A stretch of DNA of 33,428 nucleotides. Origin: Pseudomonadota bacterium (GTDB lineage: Bacteria > Pseudomonadota > Alphaproteobacteria > Rhodobacterales > Rhodobacteraceae). The notes beneath the pieces are model-generated. The model did no database searches and had not been told where the DNA came from. It saw nothing but the letters and a program-made list of their open reading frames with translations. Every line of letters starts with the position of its first letter. Positions within the stretch are counted from its first letter, which is position 1. The stretch lies in assembly GCA_963205075.1 (NCBI GenBank), contig CAUJIU010000003.1, forward strand, positions 1 through 33,428, written 5' to 3'. The position numbers were made by a program, and so were the translations under genes. This document shows, piece by piece, positions 23,764 through 32,936 of this stretch.

Positions 23764-25266
23764 TCAGCTGCGCCAGAAATCCGGGTTCATCAGCGAAATG
23801 ATCACCAGCATTTCCAGCCGGCCGAGAATCATCGCCCCCGCCAGGATCAGCTTGGCGATATCGGGCAGGCCGTCGTAGAGCACCGGAATCTCGCCCGCGA
23901 CCTCGGCCAGCGGCCCGGTATTGGACAGCGCCGCCGAGGCCAGCACCGCCGCGGTCTCGAACTGCAACCCGGTCAGCGTCAGCGCCAGCATGATGGCGCA
24001 GATGCTGAGGGCAAACAGCATGAAGAACACCCAGGCCACGAAGGCCCCCTGCCGCCGGATGCGCCGCGCATCGGCGCCCGAGCCGCTGACGATCGAGGGA
24101 TAGGCGAGAAAGTCCAGCTCCGCCTGGCCATGCCGGGCCAGCGCATAGATGCGCAGCAGCTTGACGCCCCCGGCCGTGGTGGCCACCCCGCCGCCGATGA
24201 TCGACAGCCCGATCAGCACCAGGCCCGGCGCCTTGAGCCCGGCCCAGGTCGAGGTGTTGATCCAGTCGACGCTTTCAAACCCGGTGGTGGTCAGGAACGA
24301 GGCGACGGTGAACACCCCGCCCCAGATCGCGCGGGCGGCCTCGGTCGCGGTGGCGTCGAAATTGGTCAGGAAGTGGCGCACGAACAGGAACAGGGCCACC
24401 GCGCCGATGATCGCGAGCCCGAGCCGGAACTCCTCGTCGGCCCAGAAGCCCCGGTGCAGGTCGAGGCTCAGTCCGCGGCTGAACGTGGCCCGCGACAGTG
24501 CGAACATCAGGAAGATCAGGATGGCGATTTCCCCGGTCCGTCCGGCCTGGTCGTATTGCAGCCCGCCAATGGGCGAGATGCCCGAGGTCGCCAGCGTCGA
24601 CATGGCGTGGCAGAGCGCCACCAGCGGCGTGTCGCCGGCAAGGATCAGCAACAGCCAGAGCGCCCCGGTCAGCGCCACGTAGAGCGGTGCCAGCCGCGCC
24701 GCGAAATGGATCACCCGCGCCGACGATCCCTGGCTGGTGGCGCTGGCGGTGACCGCCGACAGCGAGCCCTTTTCGGCCGACAGCACTTCAAATCCGCCGA
24801 TCGTCAGCGGCATGAACACCGCCAGCGCCGCCACCCACATCAGGAAACCGCCCAGCCAGCCCACCTCGGCGCGCCACAGATGCAGGCTCGGGTTCAGCAG
24901 CGCCGGGCGGTCGTAGATGGTGGCCCCGGTAGTGGTCAGGCTCGACACCATCTCGAACCAGCTGTCGAAAAAGCCGACCCCGGCCTGCGCGGAATGGAAC
25001 GGCACCGCCAGCATCAGCGGCAGCAGCGAAAACGCCCCCACCAGCGTCAGCAATTGCCGCCGCGCCAGATCGCGCGGCTCGCGGCCGGCGCTGGCGATGG
25101 CGATGAGCGCGGTGACGATGCCGAACAGGATGGCCGCATAGAGGAATTGCCGCGAGGTCTGATGGTCGACCCGGCCAAAGGCATGGGCCGCCGGCACCAG
25201 CATCGCCAGCGCGCCCGCCCCCATCAGCAGCACGATCAGCGGCAATCTGGCGAGGCGCCCGGACAT
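23764..25266 (-). CDS. trkH: Trk/Ktr-type potassium uptake protein TrkH
   Basis: This is the membrane channel of a TrkH-TrkA potassium importer, 500 residues with many hydrophobic segments. All four pore-loop filter sequences are visible: SSLTTTGAT, STLATSGIS, SFLTTTGFE and SNTGPL, each with the essential glycine. A conserved SIIGGGVATTAGGVKLLRI stretch follows the third pore loop. The start ATG overlaps the trkA stop by one base (TGATG), consistent with coupled synthesis of channel and regulatory subunit. Confidence 0.94.
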   Translation of the reverse strand: MSGRLARLPLIVLLMGAGALAMLVPAAHAFGRVDHQTSRQFLYAAILFGIVTALIAIASAGREPRDLARRQLLTLVGAFSLLPLMLAVPFHSAQAGVGFFDSWFEMVSSLTTTGATIYDRPALLNPSLHLWRAEVGWLGGFLMWVAALAVFMPLTIGGFEVLSAEKGSLSAVTASATSQGSSARVIHFAARLAPLYVALTGALWLLLILAGDTPLVALCHAMSTLATSGISPIGGLQYDQAGRTGEIAILIFLMFALSRATFSRGLSLDLHRGFWADEEFRLGLAIIGAVALFLFVRHFLTNFDATATEAARAIWGGVFTVASFLTTTGFESVDWINTSTWAGLKAPGLVLIGLSIIGGGVATTAGGVKLLRIYALARHGQAELDFLAYPSIVSGSGADARRIRRQGAFVAWVFFMLFALSICAIMLALTLTGLQFETAAVLASAALSNTGPLAEVAGEIPVLYDGLPDIAKLILAGAMILGRLEMLVIISLMNPDFWRS

Positions 25267-26642
25267 CAGAAGAAGTCGATCGAGACCTGAAGCAGCCGCT
25301 CAACCTCCGGCACGTCGGCGGTCAGCGTGAACAGCGCCACCACATCGCCCTCTTCGATGCGCAGCGCCCCCGAGGGCTTGTGGATCACGCCCTTGCGCAG
25401 CACGCCGCCCAGCAGCACCCCTTCGGGGAAGGGAATGTCGCGCACCGCCTTGCCCGAGATCGGCGATGTGCCCAGCACCTGCGCCTCGATCACCTCGGCC
25501 TCGGCATCGCCGATCGAGTAGACGCCGCGCACCTTGCCATGGCGGATATGGCGCAGGATTGAGCTGACGGTGGTGGCGCGGGGGTTGATGTAGGCATCGA
25601 TGCCCAGCGGCTCCATCAGCGGGGCCAGCGTCGGGTCGTTGGTCAGGCAGATCGCCATCTTGCAGCCCATTTCCTTGGCGCGGACGGCGGCGAGCATGTT
25701 GGTCTTGTCATCCGAGGTCACGGTCAGGATCGCGTCGGCGCCCTGCACGTTGGCCTCGGTCAGCAGTTCGGCACTCAGCCCGTCGCCGTGCAGCACGATG
25801 GTGCGGGTCAGGTTGTCGGCCGCCATCTCGGCCACGTCGCGGTCACGCTCGATCACCTTGACGCGCACCCGGTCGGCCCGGTGCTCGAGCGCCTTGGCCA
25901 CGGCCAGCCCGACATTGCCGCCGCCGATGATGATGATCCGCTCCTGCTTGGACTGGGCCTTGCCGAAGATGCCGAGCGTGCGGATCACGTCCTCGGTATC
26001 GCAGAACACATAGACCGAATCGCCGGCATAGATCTGGTCGCCCGCCGCCGGGGCAAAGAGCCGCCCCTCGCGCCGGATGCCGACCACCACCGCGCGCAGG
26101 GTCGAGAACAGGTCGGTCAGCTGGCGCAGCGGCGTGTTGATGACCGGGCAATCCTCGTCGATCAGCACCCCCAGCAACTGCGCCTGCCCGTTGAAAAAGC
26201 TCTCGGTATCGAAGGCGGCGGGCGCGGCAAGGCGCTGCAGCGCGGCCTCGGCCACCTCGCGCTCGGGCGAGATGATCACGTCGATGGGCAGATGCTCGCG
26301 CCGGTAGAGATCGGAATAGCCCGAGTCGAGATAACTCTGGGCGCGGATGCGCGCGATCTTGCGCTGCACGCCAAAGACCGAATGCGCCACCTGGCAGGTG
26401 ACCATGTTCACCTCGTCGGAATGGGTGGCGGCGATGACCATGTCGGCGTCGCGCGCCCCGGCCCGCTCCAGGATATCCGGGTATGAGGCATGGCCCGTAA
26501 CCCCTTGGACATCCAGCGATTCAGTTGCGCGGGACACCAGGGTCGGATCCAGGTCGACGATGGTGACATCGTTCTTTTCGCCGGCCAGATGCCGGGCGAT
26601 CTGCCAGCCGACCTGGCCCGCTCCGCAGATTATCACCTTCAT
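25266..26642 (-). CDS. trkA: Potassium transporter regulatory subunit TrkA
   Basis: This cytoplasmic ring protein gates TrkH in response to nucleotides. The product has 458 residues in the usual duplicated layout: RCK-N with GAGQVGWQIA (7-16) and acidic strand end VDLD, a first RCK-C domain, a second RCK-N with IIIIGGGNVGLAVAKAL near residue 238, and a final RCK-C. AAGGAG lies 6 bases before the ATG. A hairpin with a T-run separates it from ntrX upstream, so it may have partly separate transcription. Confidence 0.95.
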   Translation of the reverse strand: MKVIICGAGQVGWQIARHLAGEKNDVTIVDLDPTLVSRATESLDVQGVTGHASYPDILERAGARDADMVIAATHSDEVNMVTCQVAHSVFGVQRKIARIRAQSYLDSGYSDLYRREHLPIDVIISPEREVAEAALQRLAAPAAFDTESFFNGQAQLLGVLIDEDCPVINTPLRQLTDLFSTLRAVVVGIRREGRLFAPAAGDQIYAGDSVYVFCDTEDVIRTLGIFGKAQSKQERIIIIGGGNVGLAVAKALEHRADRVRVKVIERDRDVAEMAADNLTRTIVLHGDGLSAELLTEANVQGADAILTVTSDDKTNMLAAVRAKEMGCKMAICLTNDPTLAPLMEPLGIDAYINPRATTVSSILRHIRHGKVRGVYSIGDAEAEVIEAQVLGTSPISGKAVRDIPFPEGVLLGGVLRKGVIHKPSGALRIEEGDVVALFTLTADVPEVERLLQVSIDFF

Positions 26643-26680
26643 CTCACGCTCCTTGTCGCGCTGGGCCCAGCATCTTCTGT

Positions 26681-26701
26681 AAAACGCCCCGCCGGAGCGG
26701 G
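26681..26701 (-). terminator. Intrinsic-terminator-like hairpin between ntrX and trkA
   Basis: On the minus strand CCCGC-TCCG-GCGGG is followed by GCG and then TTTT. The stem is only 5 bp (with possible extra G:C pairing through a bulge) and the T-run is short, so it is probably a partial terminator. A 12-base palindrome GCTGGGCCCAGC follows at 26660-26671 in the trkA leader. Confidence 0.5.
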
Positions 26702-26707
26702 CAACCG

Positions 26708-28126
26708 TCAGTCATCGGCACCATCGGCGTCATCGAGATGGGCAAAGCGCGCGCCCGACTTGGTGGTGGTCACCACCCCGAGGCTTTTCAGCTTGCGATG
26801 CAGCGCCGAGCGCTCCATGCCGACAAAGGCGGCGGTGCGGCTGATATTGCCGCCAAAGCGGTTGATCTGGGTCAGGAGATATTCGCGCTCGAACAATTCG
26901 CGCGCCTCGCGCAGCGGCAGGGTCGCCAGCCCGCCCGACAGCAGCACCCGCCCATGGTCGCCCACGGACTGCTCCTCGCTTTCGGGCAGTTCGCGGGCGG
27001 TGATGTCTTCGGTGCCTTCGCCCAGGATCAGCACCCGCTCGATCACGTTCTTGAGCTGGCGCACATTGCCGGGCCAGTTCATGGTCTGCAACAGCGCACG
27101 GCTGTCATCGGCCAGCCGCCTTGCAGGAAGGCCTTGCACCTTGTTGAAATGCTTGATGAAATGTTCTGCCAGCAGCGGGATATCCTCGCGTCGCTCCTCC
27201 AGTGAAGGCACATGGATCGGCACCACGTTGAGCCGGTGATACAGCTCCTGCCGGAATGAGCCGGCATCGATGGCGGCCATCAGGTCGCGGTTGGTGGAGG
27301 AAATCACCCGCAGATCGACCTGGATCTTGCCGGTGCCGCCAACGCGCTGGAACTGCTGGTCGACCAGCACCCGCAGGATCTTGGACTGGGTGCCAAGCGG
27401 CATGTCTGCGACCTCGTCAAAGTAGATCACGCCGCCATTGGCCTCTTCCAGAAGGCCCTTTTCCACCCCGCGCTCGGGGCTTTCGCGCCCGAACAGCACC
27501 TCCTCCATGCGGTCGGCCTCGATCGAGGCCGAATTGACCACAACGAAGGGGGATTCGGCGCGTTGCGAATTGGCGTGGATGTAGCGCGCGGCAATCTCCT
27601 TGCCGGCGCCGGCCGCGCCTGACAGCATCACCCGGCCGTTGGACTTGGTGACCTTGTCGAGCTGCGACCTGAGCATGCGGAAGGCGGCGCTGTCGCCCAG
27701 CATTTCGGCGGGGGCGGAATCGTGACGCCTGAGGTCGCGGTTTTCGCGGCGCAGGCGCGAGGTTTCCATCGCGCGGCGGATCACCACCAGCAACTGGTCG
27801 ATATTGAACGGTTTTTCGATGAAGTCATAGGCGCCCTGCTTGATGGCGGCGACCGCGATCTCGATATTGCCATGCCCGGAAATGATGACGATCGGGATCT
27901 CGGGGTGGTCGCGCTTGACCGCCTTGAGAATGTCGATGCCGTCCATCTGGCTGTCCTTGAGCCAGATATCGAGGATCATCAGCGCCGGTTTTTCCCGGGC
28001 GATCTCGGCCATGCACTGGTCCGAGGAGCCTGCCAGCCGGGTGCTGAAGCCCTCGTCCTTGAGAATGTCCGAGATCAGTTCGCGGATATCGCGTTCGTCG
28101 TCGGTAATCAGAATATCGCCCATCAT
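26708..28126 (-). CDS. ntrX: Response regulator NtrX (NtrC family, no GAFTGA loop)
   Basis: This is the partner of the NtrY sensor in nitrogen/redox-linked control. The product has 472 residues. The receiver domain (about 4-120) has the DDE acidic pocket (9-11), phospho-acceptor Asp53 (MILDIWLKD) and Lys in FIEKPF. The AAA+ domain has Walker A GAAGAGKE (170-177) and Walker B VIYFDEV (233-239), but the segment that should hold GAFTGA reads LFGRESPERGVEKGLLEEA (211-229). A Fis-type helix-turn-helix ends the protein (SRTAAFVGMERSALHRKL). Two adjacent ATGs are possible; the first (28126) overlaps the ntrY stop and the second (28123) shares one base with it. Confidence 0.93.
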   Translation of the reverse strand: MMGDILITDDERDIRELISDILKDEGFSTRLAGSSDQCMAEIAREKPALMILDIWLKDSQMDGIDILKAVKRDHPEIPIVIISGHGNIEIAVAAIKQGAYDFIEKPFNIDQLLVVIRRAMETSRLRRENRDLRRHDSAPAEMLGDSAAFRMLRSQLDKVTKSNGRVMLSGAAGAGKEIAARYIHANSQRAESPFVVVNSASIEADRMEEVLFGRESPERGVEKGLLEEANGGVIYFDEVADMPLGTQSKILRVLVDQQFQRVGGTGKIQVDLRVISSTNRDLMAAIDAGSFRQELYHRLNVVPIHVPSLEERREDIPLLAEHFIKHFNKVQGLPARRLADDSRALLQTMNWPGNVRQLKNVIERVLILGEGTEDITARELPESEEQSVGDHGRVLLSGGLATLPLREARELFEREYLLTQINRFGGNISRTAAFVGMERSALHRKLKSLGVVTTTKSGARFAHLDDADGADD

Positions 28127-30405
28127 CCCGCTCCTTCTTCGTTCCCGGCCCGGTCGCGCGCCTGGGCAGACGCGACGGGCAGCCTGATTTCGGCCAGTGC
28201 GCCGGGCCGGTCGCTGCCGCCGAAAACCGGCGCGTCCAGCAGGCGCAATGTGCCGCCGTGGTCTTCAATGATCTTGTTGACGATCGACAGGCCCAGCCCG
28301 GTGCCCTTGTCGCGCGTGGTGACATAGGGCTCCAGAATCCTGGCGCGATCTTCGGGCAGGCCGATGCCGTTGTCGGCTATGGTGATGGTCGCGGTATCGG
28401 CGGTGAGCGTAAAGGCAACGCGAATCTCGGGATCATGACCGGCAACAGGGTGTTTTTCCTGAAGTGTTTCAATGGCCTCGCCGGCGTTCTTGATCAGATT
28501 GGTCAGGGCCTGAGAGATCAGAGTGGCGTCGATATCGGCCAGAACCGGGGCTTCCGGCAGGGTGGCGGTGATCCTGACATTGGGCTGGCCCGCCTGTTGC
28601 AGGGTCACCGCGTCGCGGACCACGGCGTTGAGGTCGCAGGTCACCCGCTCGGGGTCGGGCATGCGGGCGAATTTCGAAAACTCATCAACAATGCGCCGCA
28701 AGTCATTGGTTTGACGGATGATGACATCCGTCAGCTGGGCCAGGTCCTCGCCGTCATTGCCCAGGGCGGCGCTGAACTTGCGCTTGATGCGCTCGGCCGA
28801 AAGCTGGATCGGGGTCAGCGGGTTCTTGATCTCGTGGGCGATGCGGCGGGCCACGTCGCCCCAGGCGGCCATGCGCTGCGCGGTGACAAGGCTCGAGATA
28901 TCGTCGAAGGCCACCACATAGCCTTCCAGTTCGCCCGCCTCGGCGCGGCGTTGGGCCATTCGCACCAGCAAGGTTTCCTGATGCCCGGCGCGGGTCAGGG
29001 AAATCTGGTCCTGGGTCACGGCGCGGCCCTCGCGCACCAGCGCGTCAAACAGCGCCGCAAACTCCGGCACCGCCGTGGCCAGCGCCATGGCGCGCTGGCG
29101 TTTGCCCACATCGAGCAGCCGCCGCGCCGAGCGGTTGACGAAGGTCACGCGCCCCTCGGGATCGAGCCCGACCACGCCCGAGGTTACCGAGCTCAGCACC
29201 GAGTCAAACAGCCGGCGGCGGCTTTCGATCTGGTCGGTATTGTCCAGAAGCTCGTCTCGCTGGGCTTTAAGTCTGGTTGTCATCTGGTTGAAATACTTGC
29301 CCAATTGCGAGATCTCGTCATCGCCTTCATCCTCGGCCACCCGGATGTCCAGATCGCCCTCGCCGACGCTCTGCGAGGCGGTGACCAGCCGCCCGATCGG
29401 GGCGGACAGGCGGCCGGCAAACCACAGGCCAAGCCAGATCGCGGCCAGGATCAGGATCACCGCAAAGCCGAGATAGAGCAGCCCGAACTCGAACAGGAGC
29501 CGGCCACGGTCCTTTTCGAGCTGTTCGTAGAGCGCGACCGTCTGCCGGGTATCGTCCAGCAGCGACAGGATCTGGCCATCGACGGCCCGGCTGACATAAA
29601 GGTAGCGGTCCTCGAAGGCATCGAGCGGCAACAGCGCCCGGAACTCGTCATTGTCCCAGTCCTCGATGATCACCAGCCCCTGCTGGTCGGACTGGATGAT
29701 CTGTTCGGCGGTGGGCCGCTCATAGCCAAACTCGTAGGACCGCGCGCCGCGGGCACGGATGTCGCCCAGCCCGTCGATCACGAAGGCCTCGGTCAGGCCG
29801 CGTTCGATCTGCGCCTGCACCCGGCCCAGCGCCTGGCGCACCTCGCCGTCGGACATGAAAAAGGTCGCCTGCCGTTCGGTATTGAGAAAGCCCGCCAGAG
29901 AGGTCGCGTCGCGGGTCAGATCATCGCGGTGTTCGTTCTCATAGGCCTGCGCGGCCGAAAGCGAGGTGCCGACGACATTGCGCACCCGCTCGGAAAACCA
30001 GCCTTCGAGGCCGAAATTCACCGTCAGCACCGCGAAGATGGCCACCAGCACCGCCGGGATCAGCGCCAGCAGCGCGAAGACGCCGGTCAGGCGCAGATGC
30101 AGCTTGGAACCCGCCGATTGCGCGCGCCGGTCGGCGATCATCTGCGCCACCTGCCGCAGCACCAGCGTGGCCACCACCAGCACATAGACCAGGTCGGCCA
30201 GCAGCACGAGCCGCAGGCTGGGCGAGTTGTTGCCCTGATCGAGCGGGCCCAGGACGATGAAGGTCAGCCCGGCCAGCACCGGCCCCAGCAGCACCAGCCC
30301 CAGCGTCACCGTGTTCTGGACGCGCTGCATCCGTCTCAGGCGGCTGAGTCTGGAAATATCGATGCCCAGGATCGAACGTTGCACGACGCCTGCCGCTTCC
30401 CCCAA
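28123..30405 (-). CDS. ntrY: Membrane sensor histidine kinase NtrY
   Basis: The product has up to 760 residues. Three N-terminal membrane segments (about 33-53, 64-84, 106-130) are followed by a large extracytoplasmic region (about 131-300) and a fourth segment (304-330). Then come HAMP (about 330-383), PAS (about 395-505), the phospho-acceptor His524 in [20 protein letters not shown], and the ATPase domain with Asn640, DNGIG (678-682) and GTGLGL (701-706). The frame begins with TTG at 30405; a GTG at 30384 or an ATG at 30330 are alternatives, so the start is uncertain. It overlaps ntrX by four bases. Confidence 0.93.
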   Translation of the reverse strand: MGEAAGVVQRSILGIDISRLSRLRRMQRVQNTVTLGLVLLGPVLAGLTFIVLGPLDQGNNSPSLRLVLLADLVYVLVVATLVLRQVAQMIADRRAQSAGSKLHLRLTGVFALLALIPAVLVAIFAVLTVNFGLEGWFSERVRNVVGTSLSAAQAYENEHRDDLTRDATSLAGFLNTERQATFFMSDGEVRQALGRVQAQIERGLTEAFVIDGLGDIRARGARSYEFGYERPTAEQIIQSDQQGLVIIEDWDNDEFRALLPLDAFEDRYLYVSRAVDGQILSLLDDTRQTVALYEQLEKDRGRLLFEFGLLYLGFAVILILAAIWLGLWFAGRLSAPIGRLVTASQSVGEGDLDIRVAEDEGDDEISQLGKYFNQMTTRLKAQRDELLDNTDQIESRRRLFDSVLSSVTSGVVGLDPEGRVTFVNRSARRLLDVGKRQRAMALATAVPEFAALFDALVREGRAVTQDQISLTRAGHQETLLVRMAQRRAEAGELEGYVVAFDDISSLVTAQRMAAWGDVARRIAHEIKNPLTPIQLSAERIKRKFSAALGNDGEDLAQLTDVIIRQTNDLRRIVDEFSKFARMPDPERVTCDLNAVVRDAVTLQQAGQPNVRITATLPEAPVLADIDATLISQALTNLIKNAGEAIETLQEKHPVAGHDPEIRVAFTLTADTATITIADNGIGLPEDRARILEPYVTTRDKGTGLGLSIVNKIIEDHGGTLRLLDAPVFGGSDRPGALAEIRLPVASAQARDRAGNEEGAG

Positions 30406-30483
30406 CGAGCGGAAAACCCCCGCCCAACACTCGCCGCGACCGACTCGGGACTATGTCTCGAATGTCACGGTTCTGTTGCAGGT
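30406..30483 (-). promoter_or_regulatory. ntrC-ntrY gap
   Basis: This 78-base spacer is the only sizeable break between the ntrBC and ntrYX pairs. It ends in a G-rich stretch before the ntrY start. I see no convincing terminator, -35/-10 pair or ribosome site. Confidence 0.3.
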
Positions 30484-31848
30484 TTACATCAACTTGCGGC
30501 GGCGAGTCACGCGGATATCAAGCTCCGAGACCTTCTTGCGCAAGGTATTGCGGTTGATACCCAGAAGATCGGCACATTTAGCCTGGTTGCCGCCGGTCGA
30601 ATCCAGCGCGATTTCGATCAGCGGCGCCTCGACCTCGCGCAGGATCCGCTGGTAGAGGCCGGGCGGCGGCAACACCCCGCCATGCAGGTCGAAATAGCGC
30701 CGCAGGTGGCGCGCGACCGAAGCCGAAAGCTTTTCGCCATCGCCCGCGGCGCGCAGCGGTTCCATCGCCGGCTGGTTGCCCAGCACCGTCTCGACCTCGG
30801 CGCGGCCGATCTGGTCCTCGCTCGACGTGACCACCAGCCGCCGCACGGCGTTTTCCAGCTGGCGCACATTGCCGGGCCAGCTATAGGCGCGCACCAGTTC
30901 CAGCGCCGAGGGCGAAAACCGCCGCGCCGCGCCGCCGTCACGCTCGGCGCGCAGCAGGAAGTGCTCGGCCAGCAGCGGGATGTCGTCGACCCGCTCGCGC
31001 AGCGAGGGCACGGTAATGCTCACCCCGCCCAGCCGGTAGAACAGGTCCTCGCGGAACTCTCCGGCCTCCATCAGCCCGGCCAGATCGGCGCGCGAGGTCG
31101 ACATCACGCGCGGCCCCTGATCGGTGAGCAGGTCCAGCATGCGCACGATGCGCGCCTGGGTGTCGGCGGGCATGTCGCCCACCTCGTCAAACAGGATCGA
31201 GCCGCCCCGCGCGCGCGCCAGCACGCTCGAAGGTCCGTCCATGCCTTGCAGCTCGGCCGCGCCCACCACCACGAAAGGCAGGCTGCGCCGGTCCGAGAAA
31301 TCGTGGATGGCCCGCGCGATCAGCGACTTGCCGGTGCCGCTTTCGCCGGTGATCAGCACCGGCAGCGCGGTGTTCATCACCCGCGCCACCAGCCGGTAGA
31401 GCCCCTGCATCGCCGGGGTGCGGCCCACCAGCGGCAGGTCGCTGCCGGTATCGGCCCCGTCCTGGCGCGGCGCGGGCGCGCGGCGCTTGACCTCGAGCGC
31501 ACGGGCGGCGCGCTTCATCAGGTCCGGCAGGTCGAAGGGCTTGGGCAGGTAGTCATAGGCATCGGCCTCGGCGGCCTGGATGGCGGTGGTGATGGTGTTC
31601 TGCGCCGAGATCACGATGACCGGCAGGCCGGGCCGCAACTGCGCGATCCTGGGCAGCTGCTCGATGCCATTGCCGTCCGGCATCACCACGTCCGAGATCA
31701 CCAGGTCGCCCTTGCCCTCCTCGACCCAGCGCATCAGCGTCACCAGCGACGAGGTGGCATGCACCTTGCAGCCCGCCCGCGTCAGCGCCTGCGTCAGCAC
31801 GGTGCGGATCGTGCGGTCATCGTCGGCGACAAGAACGGTGCCGTCCAT
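30484..31848 (-). CDS. ntrC: Nitrogen response regulator NtrC (Rhodobacter-type, no GAFTGA loop)
   Basis: The product has 454 residues. The receiver domain has DDD (10-12 region), phospho-acceptor Asp53 ([13 protein letters not shown]) and Lys103 (YLPKPFD). The AAA+ domain has Walker A GESGTGKS (168-175) and Walker [11 protein letters not shown] (217-226). Between them, the loop that normally carries GAFTGA is missing: [22 protein letters not shown] joins the two directly. The C-terminal Fis-type helix-turn-helix is [20 protein letters not shown]. Rhodobacter capsulatus NtrC also lacks this loop and activates sigma-70 promoters, so the same mode is likely here. Its start overlaps the ntrB stop by one base. 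Confidence 0.94.
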   Translation of the reverse strand: MDGTVLVADDDRTIRTVLTQALTRAGCKVHATSSLVTLMRWVEEGKGDLVISDVVMPDGNGIEQLPRIAQLRPGLPVIVISAQNTITTAIQAAEADAYDYLPKPFDLPDLMKRAARALEVKRRAPAPRQDGADTGSDLPLVGRTPAMQGLYRLVARVMNTALPVLITGESGTGKSLIARAIHDFSDRRSLPFVVVGAAELQGMDGPSSVLARARGGSILFDEVGDMPADTQARIVRMLDLLTDQGPRVMSTSRADLAGLMEAGEFREDLFYRLGGVSITVPSLRERVDDIPLLAEHFLLRAERDGGAARRFSPSALELVRAYSWPGNVRQLENAVRRLVVTSSEDQIGRAEVETVLGNQPAMEPLRAAGDGEKLSASVARHLRRYFDLHGGVLPPPGLYQRILREVEAPLIEIALDSTGGNQAKCADLLGINRNTLRKKVSELDIRVTRRRKLM

Positions 31849-32936
31849 CAGCTTACTCCTGTGTCATCCTCGGCCGGGGCCGATTTCGGGGCCATGGGCA
31901 GCGACACCCGGAACACGGTGCGCCCGGGCACCGAGTCGACCGAGATCCAGCCGCCCACATCGCCCACCAGTTTCGAGACCAGCGCCAGCCCCAGCCCGGT
32001 GCCGTTCTCGCGCCCCGAGACGAAGGGCTCGAACACGTCGCCGGCAATGTCGGGCGGCAGGCCCGGACCGTCATCGATGACCTCGATCTGCAGGGGCAGC
32101 CGCGCCAGCGCGCCATCGCGGCCCTGCACCCGCAGCGAGGGTTCGTAGAAGGTATGCAGCCGGATGGTGCCGCCGGACTTGCAGGCTTCGGCGGCGTTCT
32201 TGAGCAGGTTGAGAAACACCTGCAGCAACTGGTCGCCATCGGCCAGCGCGCGCGGCAGCGAGGGGTCGTAATCCTCGACGAACCGCATATGGGCGCCAAA
32301 GCCGATCGCGGCGGACTGGCGGGCGCGGTCGAGAATGTCATGGATGTTCACCGGCCTGGGCACCGCGGGCCGCAGGTTGCCGAATTGCTCGACCTGTTCC
32401 AGCAGCTTGACGATGCGCCGGCATTCATCGACGATCAGGTCGGTCAGTTCGATATCGTCCTGCCCCAGCCCCATTGACAGAAGCTGCGCCGCCCCGGTGA
32501 TGCCGGCCAGCGGGTTCTTGATCTCGTGGGCCAGCATCTCGGCCATGCCGATGGCGGATTTGGCGGCCCGCCCGGTCGAGATGTTCTGCGACATGCGGCT
32601 GGCGATCTCGCGCGGCGAGATCATCATGATCATGTGGTCGTCGCTGCCCTGCAGCGGCGCGAACTGGATGTTGCACTGCATGGGCGCGCGTTCGCCCGAG
32701 CCGACATCGACATCGTTGACAAAGAGCGACGAGCGCTGCCGCCGCGCCCGGGCAAAGGCCTGTTCCAGCGGCGCATCGACCATGACCTTGTCCCAGACCG
32801 CCGTCCCGGTCAGCGCCTTGGCCGAGAGGTTGAGAAAGATCTCGGCGGCGGGGTTGATATCGGCGATGGTATCGTCGGGGGCCAGCAGCAGCGCCGGCAC
32901 CGGCAGCGAGGTCCAGAGCGCGGCATCCTGGATCAT
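31848..32936 (-). CDS. ntrB: Nitrogen regulation sensor kinase NtrB
   Basis: This soluble kinase/phosphatase acts on NtrC under PII control. The frame is open far upstream inside dusB, but the ATG at 32936 overlaps the dusB stop as ATGA and gives 362 residues, the normal size. The PAS domain (about 8-115) starts [25 protein letters not shown]. The phospho-acceptor is His137 in [20 protein letters not shown]. The ATPase domain shows [18 protein letters not shown] and GTGLGLALV. No membrane segment is present, as expected for NtrB. Confidence 0.95.
   Translation of the reverse strand: MIQDAALWTSLPVPALLLAPDDTIADINPAAEIFLNLSAKALTGTAVWDKVMVDAPLEQAFARARRQRSSLFVNDVDVGSGERAPMQCNIQFAPLQGSDDHMIMMISPREIASRMSQNISTGRAAKSAIGMAEMLAHEIKNPLAGITGAAQLLSMGLGQDDIELTDLIVDECRRIVKLLEQVEQFGNLRPAVPRPVNIHDILDRARQSAAIGFGAHMRFVEDYDPSLPRALADGDQLLQVFLNLLKNAAEACKSGGTIRLHTFYEPSLRVQGRDGALARLPLQIEVIDDGPGLPPDIAGDVFEPFVSGRENGTGLGLALVSKLVGDVGGWISVDSVPGRTVFRVSLPMAPKSAPAEDDTGVS

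Noticed and set aside
23716-25290. 524-codon plus-strand open frame opposite trkH
   Set aside because: Antisense shadow. trkH has four recognisable pore loops in the other frame.
28258-32148. 1296-codon open frame on the plus strand opposite ntrY, ntrC and ntrB
   Set aside because: Low-complexity His/Gln/Arg/Gly-rich translation typical of the antisense frame of GC-rich genes. The opposite strand has three well-conserved genes covering it.
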